The notes beneath the pieces were generated by a model. It did not search any database. It was not told the origin of the DNA and saw only the letters and a program-made list of their open reading frames with translations. A DNA stretch of 64,000 nt, from contig NZ_JPWI01000008.1 of the NCBI RefSeq assembly GCF_003326795.1, forward strand, positions 161,622 through 225,621, given 5' to 3'. A program made the position numbers and the translations under genes. This document shows, piece by piece, positions 8,036-17,453 of the stretch (position 1 is the first letter of the stretch; each line of letters opens with the position of its first letter). This DNA is from Thalassospira profundimaris. Lineage in GTDB: Bacteria; Pseudomonadota; Alphaproteobacteria; Rhodospirillales; Thalassospiraceae.

Positions 8036-8906
8036 AGACTTTGATCAGTGCGGAATGGTCAAGTTCGCCACCGCCCATGGCGATGACTTCGTCATAAAGC
8101 TCCAGCGCGAGCCGCGAGAAGGGCAGTTCAAGACCAAGTTCACCTTCGGAAAATTCAAGTGCCTGATAGAGGTCCTTGCGCTGGGTGACAACCTTGCCGC
8201 CCGGTTCGAAATTGCGCTCGATCATGCGTTCGCCATGCTTTTGCAAGATTGCAGAATCTGCAAATCCGCCGGTCAGGGCCGAGCGCAGCTTGTCAAGATC
8301 AACACCTGCCTCATCGGCCATCGAGAAGGCTTCGGCAACCGCACCGATGGTGATGCCGACAATCATCTGGTTGGCGGCCTTGGCGATCTGGCCCGACGTT
8401 ACATCGCCGACATGGGTGACGCGTGCGCCCAGAACATCAAACACCCGATGCGCGCGTTCGAAATCCTGCTTGTCGGCGCCGACCATGATCGAAAGCGTGC
8501 CGTTTTCAGCTCCATGCGTGCCACCCGAAACCGGGGCATCAATCCAGCGGCCACCGGCATCCTCGACCGCATCGGCAAAGCGGCGTGTCGCATCAACGGC
8601 GGTGGTGCCCATATCAATGACAATCGTGCCTTCTTCCATGCCGTCAATGACGCCGTCCTCGCCGAGCAGCACATTTTCAAGGGCGGGCGTATTGGCAACG
8701 CAGATGATGACAATATCGGCCTCGGCGGCGGCGTCTGCGGGGGTGCCTGCCGTTGCAATGCCAAGATCTTCAAAGGCATTGAGCGTTTCTGGATTGCGGG
8801 TATTGACCGTCAGGATCGCTCCGGCCTTTTCAAGATTGAGCGCCATCGGGCGCCCCATCAGTCCAAGTCCGATAAAGGCGATATTTTCCCCGGAAAGAGC
8901 AGTCAT
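8022..8906 (-). CDS. NAD(P)-dependent oxidoreductase, 3-hydroxyisobutyrate dehydrogenase family
   Basis: 294 residues from the ATG at 8906, chosen because aaggga lies just upstream; the longer ORF start has none. It has the Rossmann motif IAFIGLGLMGRPMALNL, the substrate loop DAPVSGGTHGAENGTLSIMVG and the catalytic-lysine segment GQIAKAANQM. Together these define the beta-hydroxyacid dehydrogenase family (3-hydroxyisobutyrate, tartronate semialdehyde and similar). The precise substrate is undetermined. The small cysteine-rich gene follows with overlap. Confidence 0.9.
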   Translation of the reverse strand: MTALSGENIAFIGLGLMGRPMALNLEKAGAILTVNTRNPETLNAFEDLGIATAGTPADAAAEADIVIICVANTPALENVLLGEDGVIDGMEEGTIVIDMGTTAVDATRRFADAVEDAGGRWIDAPVSGGTHGAENGTLSIMVGADKQDFERAHRVFDVLGARVTHVGDVTSGQIAKAANQMIVGITIGAVAEAFSMADEAGVDLDKLRSALTGGFADSAILQKHGERMIERNFEPGGKVVTQRKDLYQALEFSEGELGLELPFSRLALELYDEVIAMGGGELDHSALIKVYEED

Positions 8907-9189
8907 GACAGCGGTCCCTTTTGTGGCGGTGAACGACAACGGATCGGTCGATACGCAACCCCACGCGCGCCGAATGGCACGTATGCGGTGATTCTTGTGG
9001 CTAGGCCATATCACATTGTGGCGTTGATGAAAGCTGCGATTTCAAGGGGAACTTGCCCGAAATGCGCTTGGTACACCACAATTTGTGTCAGACACGGCCT
9101 CGTTGTTTCGGGTTTTGCTGATGAATTCTGCTTTGTTTCGTCATGCCAGACATATGTCGTCTGACGCGTGTTGCCACAATGCCCGACCC

Positions 9190-9603
9190 CTAGAAATCAC
9201 CGGGGCGAACATAGCGGGCAGCCATGGCACGTTCAATTGCCGCGCCGACAAGACGGTCGATATCAAGCCGGTGGCGCAGAAGTTCAAGGATACGAAGTTC
9301 TTCCTGACTGATTTCACTGTCAGACAGAACAATTTCGCAGGCAAAGACATAGGCGGTTTCACGCAATTTGCGCGGCAGGGCATCGCGGATCATGGTCAGT
9401 GCGCGGTCCATGCCGTCTTCTTCGCCAAGCAGGCTTGCACAATCGCGGGCCACACTGGTGACACCGTCATTGTCAAATCCGGCAAAAATCGGAAGATACC
9501 GTACCCGGCGTCCCATAGCGGAAAGCTCGGCATCCGTAATGTCATTATCGGCGGCCGAAACCATAACCATTGTGTAGATCAAGGCGTCCTGATGCGAAAT
9601 CAC
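9190..9603 (-). CDS. TerB-like tellurite resistance family protein
   Basis: 137 residues, GTG start with aaaggag 9 nt upstream. The helical fold and acidic turns (VSAADNDITDAELSAMG and VLSDSEISQEELRILE) are the paired metal-binding-like loops of TerB domains. Family members occur in stress and membrane-associated complexes; no specific role is shown for single-gene versions like this one. No other ter genes are nearby, so tellurite resistance should not be assumed. Confidence 0.75.
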   Translation of the reverse strand: MISHQDALIYTMVMVSAADNDITDAELSAMGRRVRYLPIFAGFDNDGVTSVARDCASLLGEEDGMDRALTMIRDALPRKLRETAYVFACEIVLSDSEISQEELRILELLRHRLDIDRLVGAAIERAMAARYVRPGDF

Positions 9604-9968
9604 GTTGGTTACTCCTTTCCAGTATGATTATCAGAATCGTGTCTGTGCAGACCGTTGACGTTCGTCGCATTACACTGTGACAACCATTAGGCGGAGGAAT
9701 GGTATTCTGATAACAATCAGCGGGCAACAGTTAACCGATTAAATTTTTTGGATTTTAATGATTACGTAGGGAAATCTGACACAATCTGTTCAAGTCGGTC
9801 ACGCGGGGTAAAAAAATGCATCGAAAGATGTGCGTGATTCAGGCAATCTAAAAAAAATTAAGCCGGTTCAAAATAATAGCGACATAAAGTGGCTGCTTAC
9901 TCTCTTTGGGGAAAAATAGCCTTTGCAGTGCATGGGGTAGCAGTTATGGTCTCGCAGCGATAACGAAA
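9604..9968. other. Divergent promoter interval
   Basis: About 365 AT-rich bases between the TerB gene and the PAS-GGDEF-EAL gene, which are transcribed away from each other. It should hold both promoters. I see a repeated ttatcagaat/attctgataa pair (near 9630 and 9703) facing each other, but no clear operator and no small gene. Confidence 0.35.
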
Positions 9969-12900
9969 ATGACGATTAAAGCGGATATGGGAGACATCAA
10001 CGCAATCAATTCCGCCAACACACTGGCGGCATTGATCAGCCACCTGCGTATGCCGGCTGGATTGTTTGATCCTGTCCGAAAGTGTCTGCTTGTCAATGCG
10101 TTATGGGTTCCCTGGTTTGATCAGGACATCGAAGAGTCCCGGTGGTACGAGATTGATGATCTCGGCAGCTTGTCGGATCTGCTACCGGAACTTGCGGACG
10201 AAATTCTTCAGAATAGCGGATATCACAGCCGTACTCTTGCAGTTGGCGGCGCAGACCATGTGCTGTTTGGCTGGAAGCTGAGCATTCGTGGAGTTGACTA
10301 TATCCGCCTGATGGTGATGGATGACGATGTGTCATCAGGCATGGGCAGCCTGATATCGCCACAACCGGTTCTGATATTCGAACGCGATGGCGCAATGCGA
10401 TGTGCGAACCGCGCGGCCGAACAGCTGGCCCTTGAGATGGGCTTTGCAAGCCCGTTCGCATTGGCCCATCCGGTGGATCAGCGTTCCCTTGTTGATCAGA
10501 ATGGTCCGCAATTTGACGAAGAAAATTCACGCACGGTTCATTACGGACAGCGTTTCTTCCAGTGGCAATGCATGCCGCTTTTCGGTGCCGAATTTGTCGT
10601 CCTGTTTGCACAGGAACGCACGCGCGAGGAAAGTTATCGCCGCGCGCTTGAACATGCGGTGCACGGGATTATTGAACTGAGTGCCGATGGCACGATCACC
10701 CATGTAAACGAAGAAACCGCAGCCCTGTTTAATTATGACAGTGTGCGCGAAGTCATGCAGGCCTATCTGCGCCATCCCGAGACATTCTATGCCCAGGACA
10801 GTGATCGTGTGCAGCTGCGCCGTGATCTGGCAACAGGTATTGGGGTCCATGCGCGCGATATCGAAATGCGCCGTTCGGACGGCAGTCAGATCTGGGTTCG
10901 CCTGAATGCGACCGAAATCCGTGGCGAAGGCGGCGGGTTGCTTGGCTATAGCGTCACGATGACCGACATCACCAAAAGCCGTCAGGCGGAATATGACCTG
11001 CGCCGGCGTCAGGAACGCTATCGCGCACTGGTTCAGACCGCAGGCAGCGTGATCATGTTCCTCGATGCCGAGGGACGCATTCTTGAATATAACCGTGAAT
11101 GCGAATGGACCTTTGGCTATTCCTGGATGGAGGCCGCCGGTCAGAACTTTTTTGATTTCCTGCTGATTGAAAGTGACCGTGCGCGGGTGCGTATGGCGGT
11201 ACGTCGTCTGCTTTCCGGTGAAATCATCAAGGATGAGGTTTTCTCGTTCAAGCGCCGTGATGGTGAAGTCCGCCTGTTGCAATGGAATGCCCGCGCGCAT
11301 TTCGGTGAAGATGGCGACGTGGCCGGTGTGATCTGTATCGGCCAGGACGTAACCGAGAAACTGGCGGTCGAGCGTGCGCTTCGCCACGCCGAAGAGAAAT
11401 TCCGCGGTATCTTTGAAAACTCTGCCGAGGGGCTTTATCAAAGCAGGCCTATGGGGCCGGTTCTGTCCGCCAATCCGGCATTCGTTTCGATTTTGGGCTA
11501 TGAGTCCGTTGATGAGTTGATGTTGCAAAATGACGAACTTCAACATCATTACCTGAACCCCGTAAGTCGCCTGCGCCTTACGGGGCGTTTGTTACGCGAT
11601 GGAATTGTGCAGGGCTTTGAAACAGAGCTGCGCCGCAGTGACGGTAAGATCATCTGGGTCGAGGAAAATGCCCGTCTGGTCCGCGACGAGAAGGGGCGTC
11701 CCCACCTGATCGAAGGATCGATTACCGACATTACCGACCGCAAGCGCAGCGAAGCCCGCATTCAGTTCCTTGCCCATCATGACGGCTTGACCGGTCTTCC
11801 CAATCGCACGCTGTTTCAGGAGCGACTGGCTGCCGCGGTCGAACGATCCAAACGCGAACGCCGCAATTTTGTCCTGATGATGTTTGATCTGGATAACTTT
11901 AAAGACATCAACGACACACTCGGCCACCCCATCGGTGACCTACTCTTACAGGGGGTAGGGGAACGCATGCGCGTTTGTCTGCGCAACGAGGATGTGGTCG
12001 CCCGTCTGGGCGGGGATGAATTTGCCGTTCTGATCCATGAACCCGGATCGGTCGAGGAAGTCACATTCGTTGCCCAGCGCCTGATTGAACGCGTTTCTGA
12101 ACGCTTCATGCTTGATGGCAACGAGGTTCAGGCATCGACCTCGGTCGGGATTTGCATGTATCCGCAGGATGGTCGCGATGAAAAGGACCTTCTGCGCAAT
12201 GCCGATCTTGCGCTTTATTGTTCCAAGGCCGAAGGCCGCAACCGGTATCATTTCTTTGAGCCGAAATTGCAGGTCGAGGTTCAGGAACGCAAGGCGATGG
12301 AACGCGATCTTAGCCACGCGATTGAAAATGACGAGCTGGAACTGTTCTATCAGCCGATCATTGAAATGGGTGGGCATCGTATCATCGGCATGGAGGCCCT
12401 TGTTCGCTGGTTCAGTCCGTCACGTGGCCCCGTCAGTCCGGTTGATTTCATCCCGGTTGCCGAACGCATGGGCATCATTGGCGATATCGGCAAATGGGTT
12501 TTGAACCGTGCCTGTGAACAAACCAAGATCTGGCGCGATGAGGGGTTCGGGGAGCTGACGATTTCGGTCAACCTGTCGCCGCTTGAACTGGCGCGCCACG
12601 AAGACCTGATTGAAAGTGTCGGCGAAGTCCTGGCGCGTTCGGGCCTTAATCCGCGTCAATTGCAGTTCGAGGTCACCGAAGGTGCGGTGATGGACAACCC
12701 GCGCGAGGCGGCCATTACCCTTGGCATTCTGCGTAATCAGGGCATCCGGATTGCGATTGACGATTTCGGCACCGGCTATTCGTCGCTGGCCTATCTGAAA
12801 CGCTTCCCAGTCGACAAGATCAAGATCGACCGGTCCTTTATCATTGATATCGACAGTTCCGATGGCAATGCCGCGATTGTCCGTGCGGTGGTGTTCCTGG

Positions 12901-13100
12901 CGCGTTCGTTCGGGATGGCTGTGAATGTCGAGGGTATTGAAACCGAAACCCAGCTTGAACATATCGCGTCCGAGGGCGTGGACGAGGTACAGGGATTCTA
13001 TTTCAGCAAGCCTGTCTCGGCGAGTGACATGGAAGCCTTGCTGAAATCCAACAAAACTGCGCCAACGCATTTCCCGCTGACCGGGAATGCCGTGCATTAA
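9969..13100 (+). CDS. Multi-PAS GGDEF-EAL protein (c-di-GMP synthesis/turnover)
   Basis: 1043 residues from the ATG at 9969. A TTG at 9906 and an ATG at 9987 are alternatives and none has a strong ribosome site. Several PAS/PAC repeats occupy about residues 90-610 (ALEHAVHGIIELSADGTI; AEEKFRGIFENSAEGLY; DITDRKRSEARIQFL). A GGDEF domain follows with intact RLGGDEFAVL near 680, then an EAL domain with MEALVRW near 807 and IDDFGTGYSSLAYL. Both active-site motifs are intact, so it could make or degrade cyclic di-GMP. There is no membrane segment, so it senses cytoplasmic signals. Confidence 0.92.
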   Translation: MTIKADMGDINAINSANTLAALISHLRMPAGLFDPVRKCLLVNALWVPWFDQDIEESRWYEIDDLGSLSDLLPELADEILQNSGYHSRTLAVGGADHVLFGWKLSIRGVDYIRLMVMDDDVSSGMGSLISPQPVLIFERDGAMRCANRAAEQLALEMGFASPFALAHPVDQRSLVDQNGPQFDEENSRTVHYGQRFFQWQCMPLFGAEFVVLFAQERTREESYRRALEHAVHGIIELSADGTITHVNEETAALFNYDSVREVMQAYLRHPETFYAQDSDRVQLRRDLATGIGVHARDIEMRRSDGSQIWVRLNATEIRGEGGGLLGYSVTMTDITKSRQAEYDLRRRQERYRALVQTAGSVIMFLDAEGRILEYNRECEWTFGYSWMEAAGQNFFDFLLIESDRARVRMAVRRLLSGEIIKDEVFSFKRRDGEVRLLQWNARAHFGEDGDVAGVICIGQDVTEKLAVERALRHAEEKFRGIFENSAEGLYQSRPMGPVLSANPAFVSILGYESVDELMLQNDELQHHYLNPVSRLRLTGRLLRDGIVQGFETELRRSDGKIIWVEENARLVRDEKGRPHLIEGSITDITDRKRSEARIQFLAHHDGLTGLPNRTLFQERLAAAVERSKRERRNFVLMMFDLDNFKDINDTLGHPIGDLLLQGVGERMRVCLRNEDVVARLGGDEFAVLIHEPGSVEEVTFVAQRLIERVSERFMLDGNEVQASTSVGICMYPQDGRDEKDLLRNADLALYCSKAEGRNRYHFFEPKLQVEVQERKAMERDLSHAIENDELELFYQPIIEMGGHRIIGMEALVRWFSPSRGPVSPVDFIPVAERMGIIGDIGKWVLNRACEQTKIWRDEGFGELTISVNLSPLELARHEDLIESVGEVLARSGLNPRQLQFEVTEGAVMDNPREAAITLGILRNQGIRIAIDDFGTGYSSLAYLKRFPVDKIKIDRSFIIDIDSSDGNAAIVRAVVFLARSFGMAVNVEGIETETQLEHIASEGVDEVQGFYFSKPVSASDMEALLKSNKTAPTHFPLTGNAVH

Positions 13101-13133
13101 GCAGCGCGCGCGTGACCGCAGAATATCGAAATT

Positions 13134-13172
13134 GAAAAAGGTGCATGGGGATAACCGCCACACACCTTTTTT
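13134..13172. terminator. Weak bidirectional terminator-like hairpin
   Basis: aaaaaggtg and caccttttt form an outer stem between the convergent GGDEF-EAL and Crp/Fnr genes, with T-runs on both strands. The inner part pairs poorly. Confidence 0.45.
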
Positions 13173-13193
13173 CATGTTTGCACCGATCTTTGA

Positions 13194-13838
13194 TCAGGCG
13201 GCGGATTGTTGCCGGGCTTCGCCAGCCCCGGCACAAAGCTTTGCCCGGTTGATCTGCATGACCGTGGGCAGGGCCGGACTTTTGGAAATGGCTCCTTCAC
13301 GTTTGAGATTGGCAATCATGCGACTGGCCGTTTCGGTCGTGGTTGCAATGATATTGCCAAGCTTTTCACGGTTGGGCAGGGCGACCTGATCCTTGTGCGA
13401 TGCCCAAAGCAGGAACCGGCAAATGCGGCGCATGGCCGATCCGGTGCCAAAGCTTATTTTAAGCTGCTGGGCATCCATGACTTCGGTCGCAAGCAGGCTC
13501 ATGACCGCCATTTGAGTCTGGCGATCGTGCTGCTGGGTTTCTTGCAACCGTTTGATCGGGATCCGCTTGATGATCGAAGGCGCAATGGTTTCGATCACCA
13601 GGGTCGGATCACAGACCGCAAGCATTTCAAGTCCGATCACATCGCCGGGGCGGTAAACCCGGCAGACCTGTCTTTCGCCGTCTTCGGTATATTTGCAGCG
13701 AAGGGCAAGGCCGTTTGCCAGAAGATAGATATAGCTCTGATCTTCGGCATGATGACCGATGCTGGCATCGGCCGGCAGGTTAAGGGCCGATGGCTCGGCG
13801 AGTATTTCCATAATTTTCAAGGCGTCTTGTTTGTTCAT
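13194..13838 (-). CDS. Crp/Fnr family transcriptional regulator
   Basis: 214 residues from the ATG at 13838, which has ggggga upstream; the longer start at 13898 is less likely. Residues about 20-125 form a cyclic-nucleotide-binding-like barrel (SYIYLLANGLALRCKYTEDGERQVCRVYRPGDVIG). A winged HTH follows with TTETASRMIANLKREGAI as recognition helix. The N-terminal Fnr-type cysteine cluster is absent, so an iron-sulfur oxygen sensor is unlikely. Ligand and regulon unknown. Confidence 0.88.
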   Translation of the reverse strand: MNKQDALKIMEILAEPSALNLPADASIGHHAEDQSYIYLLANGLALRCKYTEDGERQVCRVYRPGDVIGLEMLAVCDPTLVIETIAPSIIKRIPIKRLQETQQHDRQTQMAVMSLLATEVMDAQQLKISFGTGSAMRRICRFLLWASHKDQVALPNREKLGNIIATTTETASRMIANLKREGAISKSPALPTVMQINRAKLCAGAGEARQQSAA

Positions 13839-14025
13839 GGGTTGTCCCCCATTGGCAAATTCAGGATACGCGGCAAATGCGGGGTCGCGTATCGACACCA
13901 GTCGTTAGGCCCGGCATGGCATCCGGGATGGCCCGATTGGATGGGCGCTGCACATTGTTTTCAGACGGATTCCGGGCGTGAAGATACAGTGATGGCGTAA
14001 AATGCCGAAAACCGCGGAAACAAAA

Positions 14026-14472
14026 TCAGATCAAAGCGGGCGGTGCGCGCGGGGATGCTGCAATCGGGCAAAAGTCGTGCAGACGTGCCGTGATGTGAAG
14101 GGCTGTGACCTGATTGGAAAGCTTGACCCGCTGAACATCTGGAAGTTCCGGCTCGACCGGCATGCCGACAGCATGATTGCCAAGTCCGCAACTCGCACAT
14201 TGAAAGCCCTCATAGGCGTTCGAACTGTGCGGGGCGGTGGCACCATCATTTGCGACCTCGGCCGGGACGGAAATGGTCTTGATGCCGTTGGCCGTACAGA
14301 TAATCAGGGGAACATAGGTAACTTCGGATGCCGTCGTGCTGGTCGGAACCGCAGCAAGGGCAACAGGGGCGTGCATGAACCCGAACATCATGCCATTAAC
14401 CAGCAACAGCCATCCGACAAGGAGTGACAGTGTGCGTCGAATGACCGGAATATGTTTTCGGGTAACTGACAC
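14026..14472 (-). CDS. DUF2946 family exported protein
   Basis: 148 residues if started at the GTG at 14472 (ggatag upstream); a TTG at 14508 extends it by 12. A hydrophobic N-terminus (TLSLLVGWLLLVNGMMFGFM) acts as signal or anchor. The DUF2946 signature VPLIICTANGIKTISVP is followed by CASCG and a late Cys. Relatives are often found near copper or other metal transporters; a P1B ATPase lies 1 kb away on the other strand. A metal-related role is a guess. Confidence 0.7.
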   Translation of the reverse strand: MSVTRKHIPVIRRTLSLLVGWLLLVNGMMFGFMHAPVALAAVPTSTTASEVTYVPLIICTANGIKTISVPAEVANDGATAPHSSNAYEGFQCASCGLGNHAVGMPVEPELPDVQRVKLSNQVTALHITARLHDFCPIAASPRAPPALI

Positions 14473-14823
14473 GGCTTCTATCCAGATTGGAAAGATACGG
14501 GTTTTCAATAGCCCTTTGAAAGCGCCCTGTCAAAGCCTGCAATTGTGAACCAGTTATCAGAATTTCTTTATAATGATTCAAACAAATCCCGTGATCGCAG
14601 GTAACCCGTGGTTTGTGCGTTCGGGCCGATGGTTCGCGGGCAGATTTTTTGTCGGGATTTTTTTAAAAGCGTCATGAAAAGGGCGCAAGAATATCTGTGA
14701 TCTGATTGGGGATGATGGTCCAACATATTGCAACTCATAAACTTTTGTATTCAGTCGGAACAAAATGAACTATTTTGGGTTGAGATTTGTTGATGCCATC
14801 CGCACTCACACAGGAGCAAATCC
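14473..14823. other. Divergent promoter interval upstream of hdeD-like gene
   Basis: About 350 AT-rich bases between DUF2946 (leftward) and the HdeD-like gene (rightward). It should contain both promoters. I see no hairpin or repeat I would defend. Confidence 0.35.
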
Positions 14824-15393
14824 ATGACCCAGGTCGTAAATGACGGTACCCCGGAAATGCGCGGACTTCTCGACAAGGGCCGCAAGCGGCTGCGCAATGT
14901 TGGCGTGATCATGCTGATCCTTGGTGTTCTGGCTGTGGCTTTCCCATTGGCAACGACGATTGCGTTTAAAACCATCATTGGCTGGTTGTTCATTATCGGC
15001 GCGCTTGGTCATTTCTATGGCGCCTGGAATGCCGATACGCCCACCCGGCGATCTGTTGATGTTGTTCAGGGCATCATTTTTGGTGTGATTGGTGGCTGGC
15101 TGGCATTCTTTCCGCTGGCCGGGATCGTGACCCTGACGGTGTTGCTTGCCATTGCCTTTATCCTGCAGGGCCTGCTTGAAATCGTGATGGCCTCACGGCT
15201 CAGCCAGTTTCCCGGCTGGAAATGGATGCTGTTTTCGGGCGGTGTTGCCATCCTTGCCGGTGTCCTGATTTTCGCCGAATTGCCAAGTTCTGCCAGCTGG
15301 GCAATTGGCCTGTTGCTGGGCATCAATTTGCTGTCATCGGGTTTCAGCTATCTGATGGTTTCGGTTGCGATGGGCAAGGTTTCGCGTCTTTGA
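14824..15393 (+). CDS. HdeD family (DUF308) membrane protein
   Basis: 189 residues with six predicted membrane segments in three pairs (GVIMLILGVLAVAFPLATT; VQGIIFGVIGGWLAFFPLAG; FSGGVAILAGVLIFAELP). The repeated G-x-x-x-L-a-x-P pattern is typical of HdeD/DUF308. HdeD contributes to acid resistance in Escherichia coli; the molecular action is unknown. It has a good ribosome site (aggag, 8 nt before the ATG). The metal ATPase gene follows 90 bp downstream and may share its transcript. Confidence 0.85.
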   Translation: MTQVVNDGTPEMRGLLDKGRKRLRNVGVIMLILGVLAVAFPLATTIAFKTIIGWLFIIGALGHFYGAWNADTPTRRSVDVVQGIIFGVIGGWLAFFPLAGIVTLTVLLAIAFILQGLLEIVMASRLSQFPGWKWMLFSGGVAILAGVLIFAELPSSASWAIGLLLGINLLSSGFSYLMVSVAMGKVSRL

Positions 15394-15489
15394 CACCCCA
15401 AAGGCCTGTGGTGACCGTATTGTTCAGGCGGGGCTGCGTAGCGGCGTGCATTCATGGCATGATCGCAGAACCACATTCGGGATTTGACC

Positions 15490-17412
15490 ATGGCAGCACA
15501 GGCTTTTGAAGATTTTCTTGCCCGGATAGATGACAGGCTTTCGACACCTGTCCTTAATCGTGTGATCCTGATTGCGACACTGGTCGCCATGGGGACGCAT
15601 TTTGTGCTGCTTTGGGCGGGGCCTCACAGGGTCGGTGCGTATCAGGCCGCAGATATCCCGCTTTTGGCACTGTTTGTGATCGGGGGCGTGCCGATCCTCG
15701 GCCAGCTTGCCATCAAGTTGCTCAGGCGCGAAATGGGTGCGGATTTTCTGGCTGCCATTGCCTTTGTGACCGGTGTGTGGCTCGGTGAATATCTGGCGGC
15801 CAGCCTGATCATCCTGATGCTGACTGGCGGGCAGGTTCTGGAAAGCTTTGCCATGCGCAAGGCATCCTCGGCACTCAATGCCCTTGCGCGTCGCATGCCC
15901 AGTGTCGCGCATCGCAAGGAAGCCGGGGGCGATATTACCGACATTGCCCTTGATGATGTTCAGATCAATGATCTGATCGCGGTCTTTCCCCATGAAACAG
16001 CCCCGGTCGATGGCACCGTTGTCGATGGTCATGGCTCGATGGATGAAAGCTATCTGACCGGCGAGCCCTATGTGGTGGCCAAGGCACCGGGAACGGCGGT
16101 GTTATCGGGTGCGATCAATGGCGAGGCGGTCCTGATCATCCGGGCGGAAAAACGCGCACGCGATTCCCGTTATGCCCAGATCATGGATGTGATGGCCGAG
16201 GCCGAACAAAAACGCCCGCGCATCCGCCGTCTTGGTGATCAGATCGGTGCATGGTTTGCGCCCGCCGCCCTGATCTTTGCCATTCTTGTCGGGTATCTGA
16301 GCGGGGACTCATCACGCTTTCTGGCCGTGCTGGTGGTGGCAACACCCTGTCCGCTTCTGATTGCCATTCCGATCACGGTAATGAGTGCGATTTCCATTGC
16401 TGCCCGGCGCGGCATCGTCATTCGCGACCCGACGGTGCTGGAACGCCTGCCGACCTGCCAGACCGCGATTTTTGACAAGACCGGGACACTGACCTATGGG
16501 CGGCCGGAGCTGGTCGATGTCGTGCCCGGCGCCGGGTTTGAGGGGGATTTTGTCCTGCGCCTGACAGCGGGGCTGGAACGCTATTCCAAGCATCCGCTGG
16601 CATCCGCGGTGCTTAAGGCCGCCAAGCTCCGCAAGCTGCCGCTTGATGAAGTTTCTCGTGCCTCGGAAAAACCCGGACAGGGATTAAGCGGGCAGGTTGA
16701 TGGCCATGAAGTGGTGGTCACCCACCGCAACAAGCTTATGAAATCCGATCCCGAGATGGCAAAGCTTCTGCCCGACACCACGGCGGGGCTTGAATGTGTG
16801 GTGCTGATCAATGGCCAATATGGCGCGACATTCCGGTTCCGCGACACACCGCGCGCCGAAGGTGAAAGCTTCGTCGGGCATCTGGGCGACATCCATCATT
16901 TCAAAAAGGTGATGTTGCTGTCAGGCGACCGCGAAAGCGAGGTCAGCTACCTTTCGGAACTGCTGGGTATTTCCGAAAGTCTGGCATCACAAAGCCCGGA
17001 ACAGAAAGTCGCCATCGTCCGGGCCGAGGCCGCCAAGGCCCCGACACTGTTCATGGGCGATGGCATCAACGATGCCCCGGCACTGGCTGTTGCCACCGTC
17101 GGCATTGCCTTTGGCAAGGAAAGTGCGGTCACGGCGGATGCCGCCGGTGCCGTGATCCCCGAAGCATCGCTGGTCACGGTGGACGAGCTCCTTCACATCA
17201 GCATGGCGATGCGTCGCATTCTTTTGCAAAGCGTGATTGGTGGCATGGTGCTATCCATCGTCGCCATGGGCTTTGCCGCGGCTGGCTACATCACGCCTGT
17301 TGCGGGTGCGCTGTTGCAGGAAGGCATTGATATCATCGCGATCCTCAATGCGCTCAGACTGGCAATCGCGCATGATATTGATGCCGATATGGTAGAGCAG
17401 CCAAACGCCTGA
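15490..17412 (+). CDS. Heavy-metal translocating P1B-type ATPase
   Basis: 640 residues, shorter than most because the N-terminal metal-binding (HMA) domain is missing. The core motifs are intact: YLTGEP actuator loop, ATPCPLLIAIP in the metal-conducting helix, the phosphorylation site DKTGTLT, SKHPLASA and GDGINDAPALA. The final helix has QEGIDIIAILNALR. It exports a transition metal across the inner membrane using ATP. The CPC motif fits Cu/Zn/Cd-type pumps, but the metal cannot be fixed from these residues. ATG at 15490 preferred over TTG at 15484. Confidence 0.92.
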   Translation: MAAQAFEDFLARIDDRLSTPVLNRVILIATLVAMGTHFVLLWAGPHRVGAYQAADIPLLALFVIGGVPILGQLAIKLLRREMGADFLAAIAFVTGVWLGEYLAASLIILMLTGGQVLESFAMRKASSALNALARRMPSVAHRKEAGGDITDIALDDVQINDLIAVFPHETAPVDGTVVDGHGSMDESYLTGEPYVVAKAPGTAVLSGAINGEAVLIIRAEKRARDSRYAQIMDVMAEAEQKRPRIRRLGDQIGAWFAPAALIFAILVGYLSGDSSRFLAVLVVATPCPLLIAIPITVMSAISIAARRGIVIRDPTVLERLPTCQTAIFDKTGTLTYGRPELVDVVPGAGFEGDFVLRLTAGLERYSKHPLASAVLKAAKLRKLPLDEVSRASEKPGQGLSGQVDGHEVVVTHRNKLMKSDPEMAKLLPDTTAGLECVVLINGQYGATFRFRDTPRAEGESFVGHLGDIHHFKKVMLLSGDRESEVSYLSELLGISESLASQSPEQKVAIVRAEAAKAPTLFMGDGINDAPALAVATVGIAFGKESAVTADAAGAVIPEASLVTVDELLHISMAMRRILLQSVIGGMVLSIVAMGFAAAGYITPVAGALLQEGIDIIAILNALRLAIAHDIDADMVEQPNA

Positions 17413-17453
17413 GACGCCAAGTTTGCGGTCCAGCTAACAGTATTCGGAAAGTG

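Noticed and set aside
9190..9603. Tellurite resistance operon
   Set aside because: Only a lone TerB-fold gene is present; terZ, terD and terC are missing.
15490..17412. Truncated P-type ATPase
   Set aside because: The N-terminal HMA domain is missing, but all core motifs are intact. HMA-less versions are common, so it is not called a broken gene.
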